Assembly: GCA_949130485.1 (NCBI GenBank)
Contig: OX422186.1
Span: forward strand, 6,112,792 to 6,176,791
Reading direction: 5' to 3'
Source: Agelas oroides
Lineage: Eukaryota; Porifera; Demospongiae; Agelasida; Agelasidae
Length of the DNA stretch: 64,000 nucleotides
The notes under the pieces were generated by a model. It saw nothing but the letters and a program-made list of their open reading frames with translations, was not told the DNA's origin and did no database searches. A program made the position numbers and the translations under genes. Positions within the stretch are counted from its first letter, which is position 1; each line of letters opens with the position of its first letter. Below are positions 12,601-22,259 of this stretch, piece after piece.

Positions 12601-15600
12601 GTTGATAGAATAAAATCATTATCACCATAGTACCAAGGTATAACAGAGAGAAAATATCACTTCTTTGTTGCTGTTGGCATTGTGGCATTGTTACTTGTGC
12701 TGTGCACTCAAAACAATACAGACAGCGACATTTTCTGGTATAACTTTCTATCTTATACATAGTATGAGTTAAGTACTTGCCATCCCTATCAGTACATGCT
12801 GCACTCCAGCTACAAGCTAGCTGAATACTGCACAATTGAAAACAGAGAAATATATATCTCATGACTACTTTATCCTGTTAGGACTCAATGAGTACACTAC
12901 ATTCAGCGTATCTGTGGCTGCTAACAATTCATTTGGTATTGGGCCACACTCTCAGCCTGTTGAAGTCAAGACTCAGGAAAGTAGTAAGTTCATACATCAA
13001 AGGTTGCCTTTGTTATTGATTTGTACGTATGACATAGGTACCAAAATGCCAATACCTAGGGAGTTAGCCTGTGTGAATATGTGATAAGACAAAGAATTCT
13101 CTGCTACTGCAATTTAGCCACCTGCTGGTTCGCTACTATAATGACCCTCTGGTAGAGAGCTGTTATGAATAGTTTTGATCATAGGAAACAAGCAAACATG
13201 TTTCACTTAGAGGTATCACAATAAGTGTTTGTAAGAGCCATTTTTTCTGATCCAATATTGCATTGATAGTTTCAAATCACTTCCCACCTGCAGTACCAGG
13301 CCGTCCAACTAATCTCATTAGAAATGTTCAAGATAAAACATCTGTTCAGTTGCACTGGAGCAAGCCAAATGATCCTAATGGTATCATTTTGGGCTATCAG
13401 GTGTTCTACTACGGCTACAAAGGCAACCATACAAAGGTGAACACAGTAAATAAATGTTCCATGTCTGGTGGAAAATTATTGGCTGTTGTGTGATGGATTG
13501 CAAAAGCTACATTGGAACTCTGCTTAGCAGACACGTACCCTTCAGTAGTACATACCACATAAGATTGTCCACAATTGCTGCTGGATTTAATGACTTGGAC
13601 TTTTTATTATTGCTTCTACTGTGGTACTAGCCTGTGGTTAGTTTTTCACATCCAACAAGAAAAAGTGCTGAAACACAGCCGCATTGTGCTCAACAGCCCA
13701 ACTATGCACTGCCACACTGACTGGAAATGTACCAGAAGCCCCTGAAATACAAACACCCGTAACTCCCTATACTATAACACACAGCATTGTCCCCTATAAT
13801 TCACTGTAATGTGCATTCACCAATCCATTTGCATACACACATGCTCATGTACATATGTACAAAAACACAACATACATACATTATGCTCACAGAAACATAG
13901 GGTACATACGTACATGTACATGTTTGTTGGATGTTGCTTAGCAACTAAATCTTTGAACTTGAATAACACAAAGTGGAATGCGTGGGGGTGATAATGTGTG
14001 TCACAGTAGGTTGCTAGGGGTAACATCCAACAAATAAGTTACATTCCCCAGACGGAACACCATTCGCCCTGTAGGCTCATGCTGATCTGTCTGGGAAATG
14101 TAACTATTATTTACATACACCCATACCTGCATGCATGCATATGACACATATAGAATGACCAACCTGTTGAGATTATAGATGAGGAACGTAGTCTCATTGT
14201 TGGACCTAATACCACTTCTGTTGTGATCAACAACCTGGAGCTTGGACTCAGATATGACTTCAAGGTACAGCTCATGGACTACAATCTACCTATATTATCT
14301 AGCTATGGTAAATCTCCAACACAATGGCATTTTTATGTGCTATACCACATGATGAACTTTATACAGTGTGGAAATGCAAAGTGTAATTACTAAAGACTGT
14401 CTTTGGGGTAATGTGCCACACAGCCACCTTCATTGTGTGCTTACATTCATGGATCTGAAGAATCCGTTACATGCATGATCATGTATTGATTTTCCTGTTT
14501 ATACTGCAGTCAGTCATCAGCTTATTGACACACGGTACCAGTTATATGATATAATGAAACATGGTTATGCTCACATGCTTTCTTGAATATGTGGTCTGAG
14601 TACTGTATGAAGCCAAGTTGCAGCAGTGTGATATATAAACCTCATGTGTGGAGTCAGATTGTTAAGTTCAACAGTGAAGTGTTTGTTTGGTCACTTGTAG
14701 GTTCGTGCTAAGACAAGTATCGGATATGGAGCAAATTCATCTGCTATCACAGTGATACTTGATGCACAAACTGGTATGATATAAATATTCATTATTACTA
14801 TAAGGTCTCATATTGGGGTGTCTCCATAAACACCACCTAGAAATTTGAAAGTATTTCTGAATGTCTACTCTAATTCCTGCAGGTAGTATAACTGGTGGTA
14901 TAAGTGGAACAACCATCATAGTGGTTGCAATAATTGGTTGGGTGCTCCTGGTTATACTGGTTTTCATAGTAGTGGTTGCTGTCATCTACCGGAAATGTCG
15001 TAAACATGGCAAGTTTAAAATGTAAGTGTTAAGATCTCTTAGTGACCCAATTCTCCATGCTTGTATATCCACTCTAAACTCAGTCACAATATCCTTCTCT
15101 ACACGCAGTGACACTAGCAGGGCAAATACTGAAACTAACATCTATGACACAATAACTCCACTCGAGTTCTCTAACGCTGTAACACTTGAATCTGAGACAT
15201 CAAAGAAGGTATGCTGGAATATATCATCATGCTTACCACTTTGCAAATGTTTGTGGTATGCTAGCATATAAGTAATAGCTACTCTACAGCATTATATAAA
15301 TATCTAGCTAGGACACTAAGACTAATCACGTAGTAAGAGACTGCAACTGGAGTAAACTGGGAGATTTGTACTGGCTTCCAGGAACTAATTTCTCTTTACT
15401 GTATTAGGGGCTTGAAACTGAATTTGGACATGCTACAGGTAATTTGTTTCCACAATGCCATATCTTAACCTTTAAGTTAATCAATTAATCACTGATTACT
15501 AGCATACTCATAGTTTACATGATGTGCTTGAAAGCCAGCAGGAGTAGGACAGAAGGGGGTGGGTTTGGTCACCTGTAGTGTGAGAAGCGCATGGCTGCTG

Positions 15601-16060
15601 TTGTGTTTGCATGGCTATAGAAAAGCCCTGGTTGGCACTAGGTGGCCATTTCTCACCTTTTTTACATGCATGAATGGGCATAAAAAACAACACTCTTTTT
15701 GCTCTGTAGACAGTGTAGAGGCCCCATTCATGTGGTGTATGTTTTAGGTCTAGACAGACCTTTCGCTAACCAAGAAGGCTGACTATTAAATATTTGTTAA
15801 TGAGTAGTTGTGGTTCAAGTCATGAATCTGCTGCAAGTGTGGAAAAACACCAGAAGGAACTGGAACTGCACATGATACTTTGAAGTTACGCACAGGCTAA
15901 AGTAACTTCTAAAGGATGGTTAACTGCATGTGGGCATTGAACTGACATGTATTTCTGATCCTGTTATACATTAACATTGTTGTCATCTGTTCCAGTGAAA
16001 GCAGCACCCAAGTTTGATGAGCTAAATGATGAAGACAGCATTGAGAAAACACCGCTTTAA
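3539..16060 (+). CDS. Gene A, 3' half: EGF - Ig-like - nine FN3 - transmembrane - cytoplasmic tail
   Basis: This is the 3' part of a multidomain surface receptor gene whose 5' exons lie before the window. Exons: 3539-3667, 4538-4891, 5796-6086, 7636-7917, 8051-8344, 8874-9161, 9792-10082, 10826-11116, 11211-11585, 12039-12233, 12882-12983, 13294-13436, 14154-14264, 14701-14773, 14883-15021, 15109-15208, 15408-15438, 15996-16060 (TAA). All junctions are AG/GT and reading phase is maintained throughout, giving about 1184 residues. Extracellular modules are split mostly by phase-1 introns, one helix follows at 14.9 kb, and the tail is spread over four exons. The first visible exon starts in phase 1, so an upstream exon is required. 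It is probably a cell adhesion or recognition receptor; ligand unknown. Exon borders were assigned by eye from splice signals and phase. Confidence 0.85.
4111..4192. repeat. Hairpin in the intron before the Ig-like exon (unit 1)
   Basis: TTGTAGACAACTCC...AATTCTGGTG pairs with CACCAGAATT...TTGTTTACAA around a short loop. Also at 37343-37424. Confidence 0.55.
4538..4891 (+). CDS. Gene A: Ig-like domain exon
   Basis: One phase 1-1 exon of 118 codons. It has LLCL.....CC, a Gly-Asn-Trp-Phe-Phe-Pro-Asn-Gly core and a C-terminal GVYHCEI (Tyr-x-Cys), the landmarks of an immunoglobulin-fold domain in the divergent form I associate with sponge proteins. Potential N-glycosylation sites include Asn-Gly-Thr and an Asn-Val-Thr near the end that gene B lacks. 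The segment 4790-4880 is the most divergent coding stretch between A and B. Confidence 0.75.
5021..5194. mobile_element. Inverted-repeat element with C- and G-runs, unit 1 only
   Basis: Ends are inverted repeats (ACCGTACTGTCCCGC against GCGGGACACTACGGT), extending into CAAATACGCCCCC and its complement. The middle has a C-run facing a 20-base G-run. Unit 2 has a short empty site at ~38250. It is a non-autonomous element (MITE) in an intron of gene A. Confidence 0.75.
5796..6086 (+). CDS. Gene A: FN3 domain 1 exon
   Basis: A phase 1-1 exon encoding a whole FN3 domain: proline-rich start (PAPPT), VNISWQAP with the conserved Trp, YRLVV, then YTFTGLEEYNSYTCSVVAVS carrying the Leu and Tyr core positions. 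Gene B's copy (38836-39126) differs by His to Asn and Ala to Asp only. Confidence 0.88.
6130..6280. repeat. Dispersed repeat fragment related to the LINE tail (unit 1)
   Basis: GTGGAGGCCATGCTGGTGCC followed by CACACGAAGCGCAGC and TTTTGCTGTG matches 27450-27560. It directly follows the FN3-1 exon. Counterpart at 39170-39320. Confidence 0.4.
7636..7917 (+). CDS. Gene A: FN3 domain 2 exon
   Basis: Single-exon FN3 (VQLSWAPPPPQ, NGIIIGYVI, ENLHPLYTYRF). It is a close paralogue of FN3 domain 6 (10826-11116), sharing VQLSWAPPPPQHWNGIIIGY exactly, which points to an internal exon duplication. Phase 1-1. Confidence 0.9.
8051..8344 (+). CDS. Gene A: FN3 domain 3 exon
   Basis: Single-exon FN3, phase 1-1, separated from FN3-2 by a 133-nt intron. 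It shows LLTWEPP, NGIITSYYIHI and LIGSLHPYYDYQCSVAA. Protein sequence is unchanged between A and B (41091-41384). Confidence 0.9.
8874..9161 (+). CDS. Gene A: FN3 domain 4 exon
   Basis: Single-exon FN3, phase 1-1: VAWAPPAPENQNGIITLYNI and VTGLHPHHTYAFAVTAVT. It has several Asn-x-Ser/Thr sites. Protein-identical to 41914-42201. Confidence 0.9.
9792..10082 (+). CDS. Gene A: FN3 domain 5 exon
   Basis: Single-exon FN3, phase 1-1: VLRWEAPLADLQNGIIRSYHI and IVNLLHPFYTYNCTIAAYT. The gene B copy (42832-43122) has Arg to Gln near the start and Thr to Met before the F strand. Confidence 0.9.
10826..11116 (+). CDS. Gene A: FN3 domain 6 exon (sister of domain 2)
   Basis: Single-exon FN3, phase 1-1. It is nearly the same as the domain 2 exon in its first half, and the upstream intron also resembles that of domain 2. 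A and B copies differ here only at silent sites. Confidence 0.9.
11211..11585 (+). CDS. Gene A: FN3 domain 7 exon (long form)
   Basis: A 125-codon phase 1-1 exon, about 28 codons longer than its neighbours. It has VNVSWLPTSQDNWNGVITHYTVEY, an inserted Gly-Gln-Pro-Leu-Ala-Asn loop and ISGLHEFSVYQFSIYYENSVG. The intron before it is only 94 nt. The B copy is 44255-44629. Confidence 0.88.
11719..11900 (+). pseudogene. Fossil FN3 exon next to domain 8 (unit 1)
   Basis: It aligns with the domain 8 exon at 12039-12233: PPALFDQNGVITAYQAVLVDT against PPALLDQNGVIIAYQVVLVDT. The conserved Trp codon is TAG (11772-11774), the acceptor CAG has become CAA, and the N-terminal strands are partly lost, so it cannot be a working exon. 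Shared with unit 2. Confidence 0.75.
12039..12983 (+). CDS. Gene A: FN3 domain 8, split over two exons
   Basis: Exon 12039-12233 encodes the N-terminal strands (VSVSWQPPALLDQNGVIIAYQVVLVD) and exon 12882-12983 the C-terminal ones (LNEYTTFSVSVAANNSFGIGP). Both introns are phase 1. The 648-nt intron between them has no recognisable coding content. The B copy is 45083-45277 plus 45939-46040. Confidence 0.85.
13294..14773 (+). CDS. Gene A: FN3 domain 9, split over three exons
   Basis: Exons 13294-13436 (VQLHWSKPNDPNGIILGYQVFYYG), 14154-14264 (NDQPVEIIDEE, then INNLELGLRYDFK) and 14701-14773 (VRAKTSIGYGANS). Phases run 1-0, 0-0 and 0-1, unlike the phase 1-1 exons upstream. The middle exon's acceptor (cacatatag) is weak but is the only one that keeps the frame. 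The B copy is 46351-46493, 47205-47315 and 47761-47833. Confidence 0.8.
13923..14034. repeat. Inverted-repeat element in the FN3-9 intron (unit 1)
   Basis: TTTGTTGGATGTTGCTTAGC and its imperfect complement enclose ~65 bp. It is followed at 14037-14105 by a second hairpin (AGTTACATTCCCCAGAC and complement). Probably small MITEs. Confidence 0.6.
14883..15021 (+). CDS. Gene A: transmembrane helix exon
   Basis: A Gly/Ser/Thr-rich juxtamembrane stretch, then about 26 hydrophobic residues (TIIVVAIIGWVLLVILVF and onward), then the basic stop-transfer YRKCRKHGK. This makes the product a type I membrane protein with the modules outside. The B copy is 47943-48081. Confidence 0.9.
15109..16060 (+). CDS. 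Gene A: cytoplasmic tail exons and stop
   Basis: Exons 15109-15208, 15408-15438 and 15996-16060 encode a ~65-residue tail rich in Thr, Ser, Glu and Asp. It has NIYDTITPL (a Tyr-x-x-Ile motif) and ends KTPL, a possible class I PDZ ligand (Thr-x-Leu). The 31-nt exon is supported by phase and by conservation in unit 2 (49032-49062). In B the end is KTQL. Confidence 0.75.
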
Positions 16061-17040
16061 AATTGCACATCTTAATACATACTTTCCAGTAGACATAAAA
16101 ATGCAACTATAATAATTTTACTTTAAAGTAGACTGAAGATTTGACTTGAGCTATATCTCTGAACCTTGCATAATCTGTATAAAATGTCTGACTTGCTGCT
16201 TCTATACATGGTGTGGTTATTAGACATGATTATTATTGTAAAGACTTAAAAAACATTAAAAATGTAAAATGATGTAAGGACGGCATGCCAAAAAGTATGC
16301 AAACAAGGTAGGGATAATGCATGAAAGCAAAGGTCAACAACAATTTGGCAAAGCCCCATCCCTACATATTTTTCACAGTCTACCGACTCTCTGATACCTA
16401 TGTAAATGTTCCAGGTCAACTGTCTCTTCACAGGAAATCAATAGTTTTGTTTGTGTGGAGTAGTTTGTGAATGCCATTATCTCATTGGCCATGGTGCCAT
16501 AAAAACAGTCAAACCACAGCAGAGACATATTCAAGGGCAACCAACTTCCCAAGCCCAATACTTTGAGTCTAACTGACATAGGGTACACTCCAGAAACTGC
16601 TTGGAAATACCTTTGATGACCAAATAATAACCAGTGTTGACGCCACAACCTTATTTCTTAGGTCAGAATGTTGCCTTGCCTCAGTCTTGTATGCAGCCTG
16701 AATACAAATGCAATATTCTGTATATAGGCATGGCACAGTACGTGCAGAAACTATAATTATGCTGTCTATTGCAAACTCAGTGACAGCAAGCTCAGTGACA
16801 TTGTACATTACAATTGCATGAGATGAGCCGGAAGCAATGCAAAGTTCATAATACCTATGCAAATTTTGCATGTGTGATGTTTCAAAGGTATGTATGTGAC
16901 TATTGCTTCTCATCAGTGTGGGCACACTCGTACTTTTTGATTTTTAAAGTGCCAATTTCACCATTCAGTTTGGTTTTAAAATAGAAGTGTATTAGTTCAG
17001 TAAGGTACCCTCAAATAAATTGTGGCATAAATTTCCTATT

Positions 17041-17142
17041 TATAGGTACTGTATTTGAGGCCTTCCATGTTTATATACCAAACTGACTGATTGACCAGCT
17101 GCAGTTTGGTACACATGGAAGGCCTCAAATACAGTACCTATA
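17041..17142. repeat. Long hairpin at the GT14 indel edge (unit 1)
   Basis: TATAGGTACTGTATTTGAGG...CCAAACTG is inverted as CAGTTTGG...CCTATA around a ~16-nt loop. The arms have few mismatches. Homology with unit 2 stops immediately after it. Confidence 0.8.
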
Positions 17143-17151
17143 ACCTTGTGT

Positions 17152-17301
17152 GTTTGTGGTTTAAGCTACAAAAAGTACTTTCTCCATCATGGCTGCTTGT
17201 GTAAACCACTAATTGAGTATGTCACTCCTATTCATAGTACAGTCTGATTCTGTGCTCAGTAAAAATATCCTTGTATAATGCCTATGTCTTTTTGCCTTAT
17301 G
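17152..17301 (+). pseudogene. 5' fragment of the GT14 gene, inverted relative to unit 2
   Basis: It matches the reverse complement of about 53345-53475, the leader and first ~30 codons of the GT14 gene, with a short internal deletion and a frame-breaking indel near 17275. Sequence stops matching at 17301, where it joins DNA homologous to 53709 onward. Nothing of the catalytic domain remains in unit 1. Confidence 0.8.
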
Positions 17302-17464
17302 TACTACGATAATGCAGGGCCTTCCTGAAAATCAGCTACAGAGCTGAGGAAACACCATGAATTTTATCTATCTATCTATCTATATCACAGCACTCACTAG
17401 ACCAGACATAGTGTGCCAGTGAGGGGTTGGGTCTGGGCACAGCAAAGGGAATTGACATATTCAA

Positions 17465-17600
17465 CTTGTGGTTTAAGTTACAAAATGCTTTCTCTGTCAT
17501 GGCTGCCTGTGTAAACCGAGTATGTCACTCCTATATATTGATAGTAGCCACGGTACAGTCTGATTCTGCATTAGTGTGCTCAGTAATAATATCCTCACAC
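17465..17600 (+). pseudogene. Second, older 5' fragment of a GT14 gene (unit 1)
   Basis: It resembles the same leader and first codons as 17152-17301 but with more substitutions and small insertions. A homologous copy occurs at 53885-54028, so it predates the unit duplication. Confidence 0.7.
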
Positions 17601-18047
17601 TACATAGTGCACCTGAGGACTGTAAATACATACCTCAATGTAGCCTCATTCCCAGGTCTTCCTTATATTCACTGGACAATTATATGAAACTTGTACACAG
17701 TATGAGATAAGCATAGATTTTGATAACTGCATGCATATCAAGGCATAGAAACTGTTTTTCTAGGGAGGAGGTGGTGTTTCAGTAGGGGTGGTTTATGAGG
17801 TTTCTGGAAAGTAACTGTTCACTGAGGAGTATTTAGTGATGGCCTCAGAAGGGGAAGTTTCTGAGATTCAGTAACTATACAGCATACAGGCTGTATACAG
17901 ACTCAATGTATATACTGAGAGGATTCAATGACTATTAACACAAGCTGAGGTGGACATGGGAACAAGCCTACCTCAATGCACTCCCTAAGTTTTGTTAGCA
18001 TGCATGCATGCACTTGCACAAGTGTCACAGAATATCTGTAGAATATT

Positions 18048-18362
18048 ATTGGGGCGAGCCTGAGCGAGCCCCACACCAGCGGGACTGCATTTCGGAAGTG
18101 TGTTTACGTACGTACGTACGTGCTAGCTTGCGGCCATATACCGTAAATTTTAAATGAGCGCATTTAAATATTTCACGAAGACTGAATGAACGTCGGATAC
18201 TCGGTGAGGACTACCGCCAGAACGCAGCGTCGACGTGAAAGAAACTCAGAGCGAAGACGACTCAAGTTAACGCACGCATGGGAACTGCGGACCGTGACAG
18301 ACAAGGGCAGGCTACTCACAGACGGTACAAATTACGCCCAGTAGAGTTTAGGTCGCTTGAGT
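18048..18362. mobile_element. Dispersed repeat insertion, unit 1 only
   Basis: About 315 bp starting GGGGCGAGCCTGAGCGAGCC is missing from unit 2, where the flanks meet near 54490-54500. The body resembles 26450-26640. The start motif also occurs at 8519 and 41559, and inverted near 26828 and 63151. Family unknown. Confidence 0.6.
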
Positions 18363-19329
18363 ATTACACAACAACAACACATCCAATTTCATAGTGTGCA
18401 TGTGTTGCTTCACCAATAGTACTGATGTGCTTGAATTTGTTAAGCTGCACACCAGCAATACATGCAGACAGCAACCGGCTAGCTATAGTTTTGTGCCCAG
18501 ATCCAACCCTCATGACAAGGAATTTCAAAATGGACTGGCATATATACCAAGTCAGATAAACTGCTGTAGTCCCTAATGCAGTAGCTATAATTATAGTATT
18601 GGGATAAGTAATGTATAGCTATTTCCCACTATGGATATGCCAACATCGCACAGTTCAGTACTTTTATGCACTGAAGTATCACAATCGCCATGACTGACAA
18701 CTCTATGCATGGTTTAGTTCCCTATTGCATCAGTAGCCCAGCTATACTTTGTCTCTTTGCAGAAAAACTGCATGCTTTAAAAAAACCTCTTCACTCACAG
18801 TATGATTAATTTAGTGTACATGTAAGTCTCAAACTACAGCGTTTTCAGTCTGTCCAGTGTTTACTGACTGGCTAGGTAGTTAAATTATGATGGCATCCCC
18901 TCTGAGGGGAGAGCCTGGGAACGACGTTACTTTATGCAACATGCAACATACAGTGCTGACTAAATCATGATCAAGCATGGCAGAGAAACTTCACATAAGT
19001 TTTCAAACTAACCGCAAATGAAGACGTTCTTTTTTGTCGTTGTCTCACGGTAACAGGCCAATTTCTTTTTTGAGCCCACTTTCGACTTAGCCGTCAACAC
19101 GTTCTTCTTTTGCGCATGCGTAAGATGTCCGTAAACAAAAAACTTAGAGCCCGGGTAATCTCACAGACACGGTACCACACAGCGACGTTGAAATTCCGTT
19201 CAGATAACCTATTATACAAGGAACACCCTGCCATGCATGCAATTAATCATTGTGGCTTGAGTGCCAATACACTGTTGAAATAGCATTTTAATACTTTGGA
19301 AAGGAGGAGGAAAAACAAACCAACAAACA

Positions 19330-19382
19330 AACAAAAAAAACAACAACAACAACAGCAACAACAACAACAACAGCAACAAAAA
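19330..19382. repeat. (CAA)n microsatellite (unit 1)
   Basis: CAA repeats with occasional CAG. The polyglutamine frame is not a gene. Shorter at 55947-55988. Confidence 0.9.
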
Positions 19383-19404
19383 CTTGACCGTACATTCTCA
19401 AAAC

Positions 19405-19750
19405 GGTTCCTGTTCAGGCAGGAGCTTATGAGCGCCGCGAAGCGGCGCGAAGGAGTGTCAAACTACCATACATTAGTTGGTTCCATCCTCTCCCGAATTT
19501 GGCGCCTCCAAAACGCGCCTTATAAGGTAGCTGCATGTTTGCACCTACTTCGTTAAGAAGCCAAGCAGGTGGCTATTGTCACAGCAGGCGGGCTATTGAG
19601 AATCCATAGTAGTCGCGGTAGCAACCTCAAAGCTCATTAGCACGAGTAGGTTAAACCATATAAGGCGCGTTTTTAAAGTGTGATTCAATACAGGATGGTC
19701 TGACGCTCTTTCTCGCGTAGCAGTTCATAAGCTCCTGTTCAGGGCTGCCG
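19405..19750. repeat. Foldback region (unit 1)
   Basis: CAGGAGCTTATGA and AAAACGCGCCTTATA in the left half recur inverted in the right half with many mismatches, forming an old ~340-bp palindrome. The adjacent DNA to 20060 is CpG-rich. Also at 56000-56340. Confidence 0.5.
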
Positions 19751-21546
19751 GCACTATGGCCATGACTTGTACTGGGAGAAAAAAATGCATCAGGGCCGGC
19801 GGCCGGGACGGCCATGGCTGTACCGGTTTTTGAGAGAGAAAAAAATGGCCGTCGCTTGAATTCCAATCTACGCGTGCGTATTATCCCCCGGCGTTCATCA
19901 TAGCTTCTCTGCACATTTTCGAGGCTTCGAGCGTCCAAAGTTGCGACGAGAGGACTGGGGCTTTCTCACACCATTCGGACGCGAGACCAGCCCGCGAAAT
20001 GTGGGCAGGGCTAACATGCGCGCGCGCGAAATTCAGTGTTGCATGCTTGCGATTGATGGTAACCTTTAAAAAAAGAGGCCTGATCAAGCCTTTTACTTAG
20101 AAGAGATCTCAGAGCACCTAATTTAAAAAGATTTTCCTGGAGGAGCATGCTCGTACCCAGGCCGCGTGGGAGGAGAAAGATGGCCTGGTTATCAATCAAT
20201 CATCATCAAATAACCCCAAGTGGGGGAACGGTATAAAAAAGAGATAATCACAATGAACACAACAGGAACATGCACATGCACCCACACAAGAACACAATAA
20301 AATCAACGTCCATTGTGTTGTATACAAGTACACATGCTGCAGCTGTCATGTCGGGAAAGAGAGGGTGGACATCTTGAGAGCAGCGGTGAACTGAGATATT
20401 GTGACCTCAGACGAGTGGTATTCTAATACGACCTCTACCCTGGAGCTGTAGTGAACAGCTCCATTGACTACTCTTCTTGGTCAGGGAGGGAGGAGAAAGG
20501 GAGACAGGGGTACAGATGCACACAGTACAAGCCAACTAAGGTGTCTTTGTTGGGAGTCTCTCAGCTACTACAGTATAGTGCGAGTCTTTGACCTGATAGA
20601 GTCTTGTCAAATCCTCATTGCAAGCCTGCCAATAATCAGTGTCCATATGAACAGGTGAATGGGCAGCAAACCAGCATAGTTAGATGGTGCTGCAGTACAG
20701 TAGCCCAGAACCTGCAGCCGTGCACCCAGGGCACTTGGGGTAGACACCACCAGCACACTACCACCAAACCAGCATGGCCATCTTGTCGAAACACTCTCGT
20801 ATTTTCCAGAGCTGCCACCTCTGTCATATAACAAACGTGATCAGAAGCTGCCACCTTCCTCGTCGAAAAAATCACACCACGCAATCGTATTCAATCATTC
20901 AATCATCATCGAATAACCCCAAATGGGGAACGGTACAAAGAATAAAGAACATAGCAGTAACATGCACATGCACACACAAGAACACAATTAAATCAACGTC
21001 CATTGTGTTGTACAAGTACACATGCTGCCGCTGTCTTGTCAGGAAAAAGAGAGGTGGACGTCTTGAGAGCAGCAGTAGACTGAGATATTGTGACCTCAGA
21101 CGAGTGGTATTAACAATATGACCACTATACTGAACAGCTCCATTGGCTACTCTTCTTGGTCAGAGAGGGAGGAGAAAGGGAGACAGGGGTACAGATGTAC
21201 ACAGTACAAGCCAACTATGGTGTCTTTGTTAGGGGTCTCTTTGCTACTACAGTACAGTACAAGTCTTTGACCTGAGGAGTCTTGTCCAATCCTCAATGCT
21301 AGCCCACCAATAATCAGTGTCCATGTGAACAGGTGAATGGGCAGCAAGGCAGCTTAGTCAGACAGACGCTGCAGTACAGTAGCCCAGAACCAGCAACCGT
21401 GCACCCAGGGCACTTGGGGTAGAAACCACCAGCTCACCACCAGTCACCAGCACAGACACCTTGTCAAGGTATTTCTATCTTCCTCTAGAGCTGCCACCTC
21501 TGTCGTATGACTAAACAAACATAATCAGAAGGATTTCCATTAATAG

Positions 21547-21656
21547 CAGAACGTTAGCATCCGTAAGCTATACAGTGATTTATATGGTTAGGGTGGGGTT
21601 AGGGTTGGGTTAGGGCTGGTATAAATACCGTATAGCATACGGATGCTAACGTTCTG
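21547..21656. mobile_element. Short MITE with TTAGGG-like core (unit 1)
   Basis: A 110-bp element with ~26-bp inverted ends (CAGAACGTTAGCATCCGTA...). The centre has telomere-like GGTTAGGG repeats. Also at 58422-58531. Confidence 0.65.
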
Positions 21657-21674
21657 TCATTAACGGCTTGTATC

Positions 21675-21925
21675 CAGAGGAGGTTGGACACGGTTGAACT
21701 TTACTAATTAAAATGGCTGAGGTCACACTAATTGATCTTGGATATTGCAAGGTAGAAAGCTTTTTAGCTTTTTATATGACTTGCCCCAGCCTTGAATCTT
21801 GATTTGAAAACTGGGGGCCCCCTCAGTAAAAGTCGAGAGAGCTAGTCTGTTGAGATACGAAAAATCAATTAGTGTGACCTCAGCCATTTTAATTAGTAAA
21901 GTTCAACCGTGTCCGACCTCCTCTG
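21675..21925. mobile_element. MULE-like MITE: 62-bp terminal inverted repeats, 9-bp TSD (unit 1)
   Basis: The first 62 bp (CAGAGGAGGTTGGACACGG...) recur inverted at the end with one mismatch. Flanks are direct repeats GCTTGTATC at 21666-21674 and 21926-21934. Long TIRs with a 9-bp duplication suggest the Mutator-like group. There is no coding capacity in 251 bp. Confidence 0.85.
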
Positions 21926-22259
21926 GCTTGTATCAGAAGCTGCCACCTTCGTCAAAAAACTCACACCACGTGGTTAAGAAGATGTCCATGTCTTTGAGAT
22001 GAGTGGAGCAGGCCAGCCAGCAAGCCAGCTTAGTCAGACGGGCGCTGCAGTACAGTAGCCCAGAACCTGCAGCCGTGCACCCAGGGCACTTGGGATACTG
22101 GTAGACACCACCAGCACACTACCAACACACTACCATCAAACAAGCACAGTCATCTTGTCAAAATATTCTTGTATTTTCCAGAGCTGCCACCTCTGTCGTA
22201 TAACAAACATGATCAGAAGCTGCCACCTTCCTCAAAATCACACCACGTATCGACTCCTT

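Larger units (their letters stand above)
20188..22250. repeat. Tandem array of a ~0.7-kb unit (unit 1)
   Basis: Units begin near 20194 and 20888 (AATAACCCCAAGTGGGGAACGG form) and a partial one resumes at 21935 after the two nested MITEs. Shared blocks include CCATTGTGTTGTA, GACCTCAGACGAGTGG, TGCAGTACAGTAGCCC and AGAGCTGCCACCTCTGT. Unrecognised family; no intact ORF. Confidence 0.7.

Noticed and set aside
16373..16925. Two minus-strand open frames (91 and 118 codons) after gene A
   Set aside because: The longer one is shortened in unit 2 by indels (50313-50513) and shows no domain; probably chance.
19296..19556. Polyglutamine open frame
   Set aside because: It is a CAA microsatellite whose length varies between units (55912-56151), with no domain around it.
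19651..20199. Minus-strand open frames in the CpG-rich stretch
   Set aside because: They overlap an old foldback, have no recognisable domain and no consistent splice sites; treated as repeat-derived.
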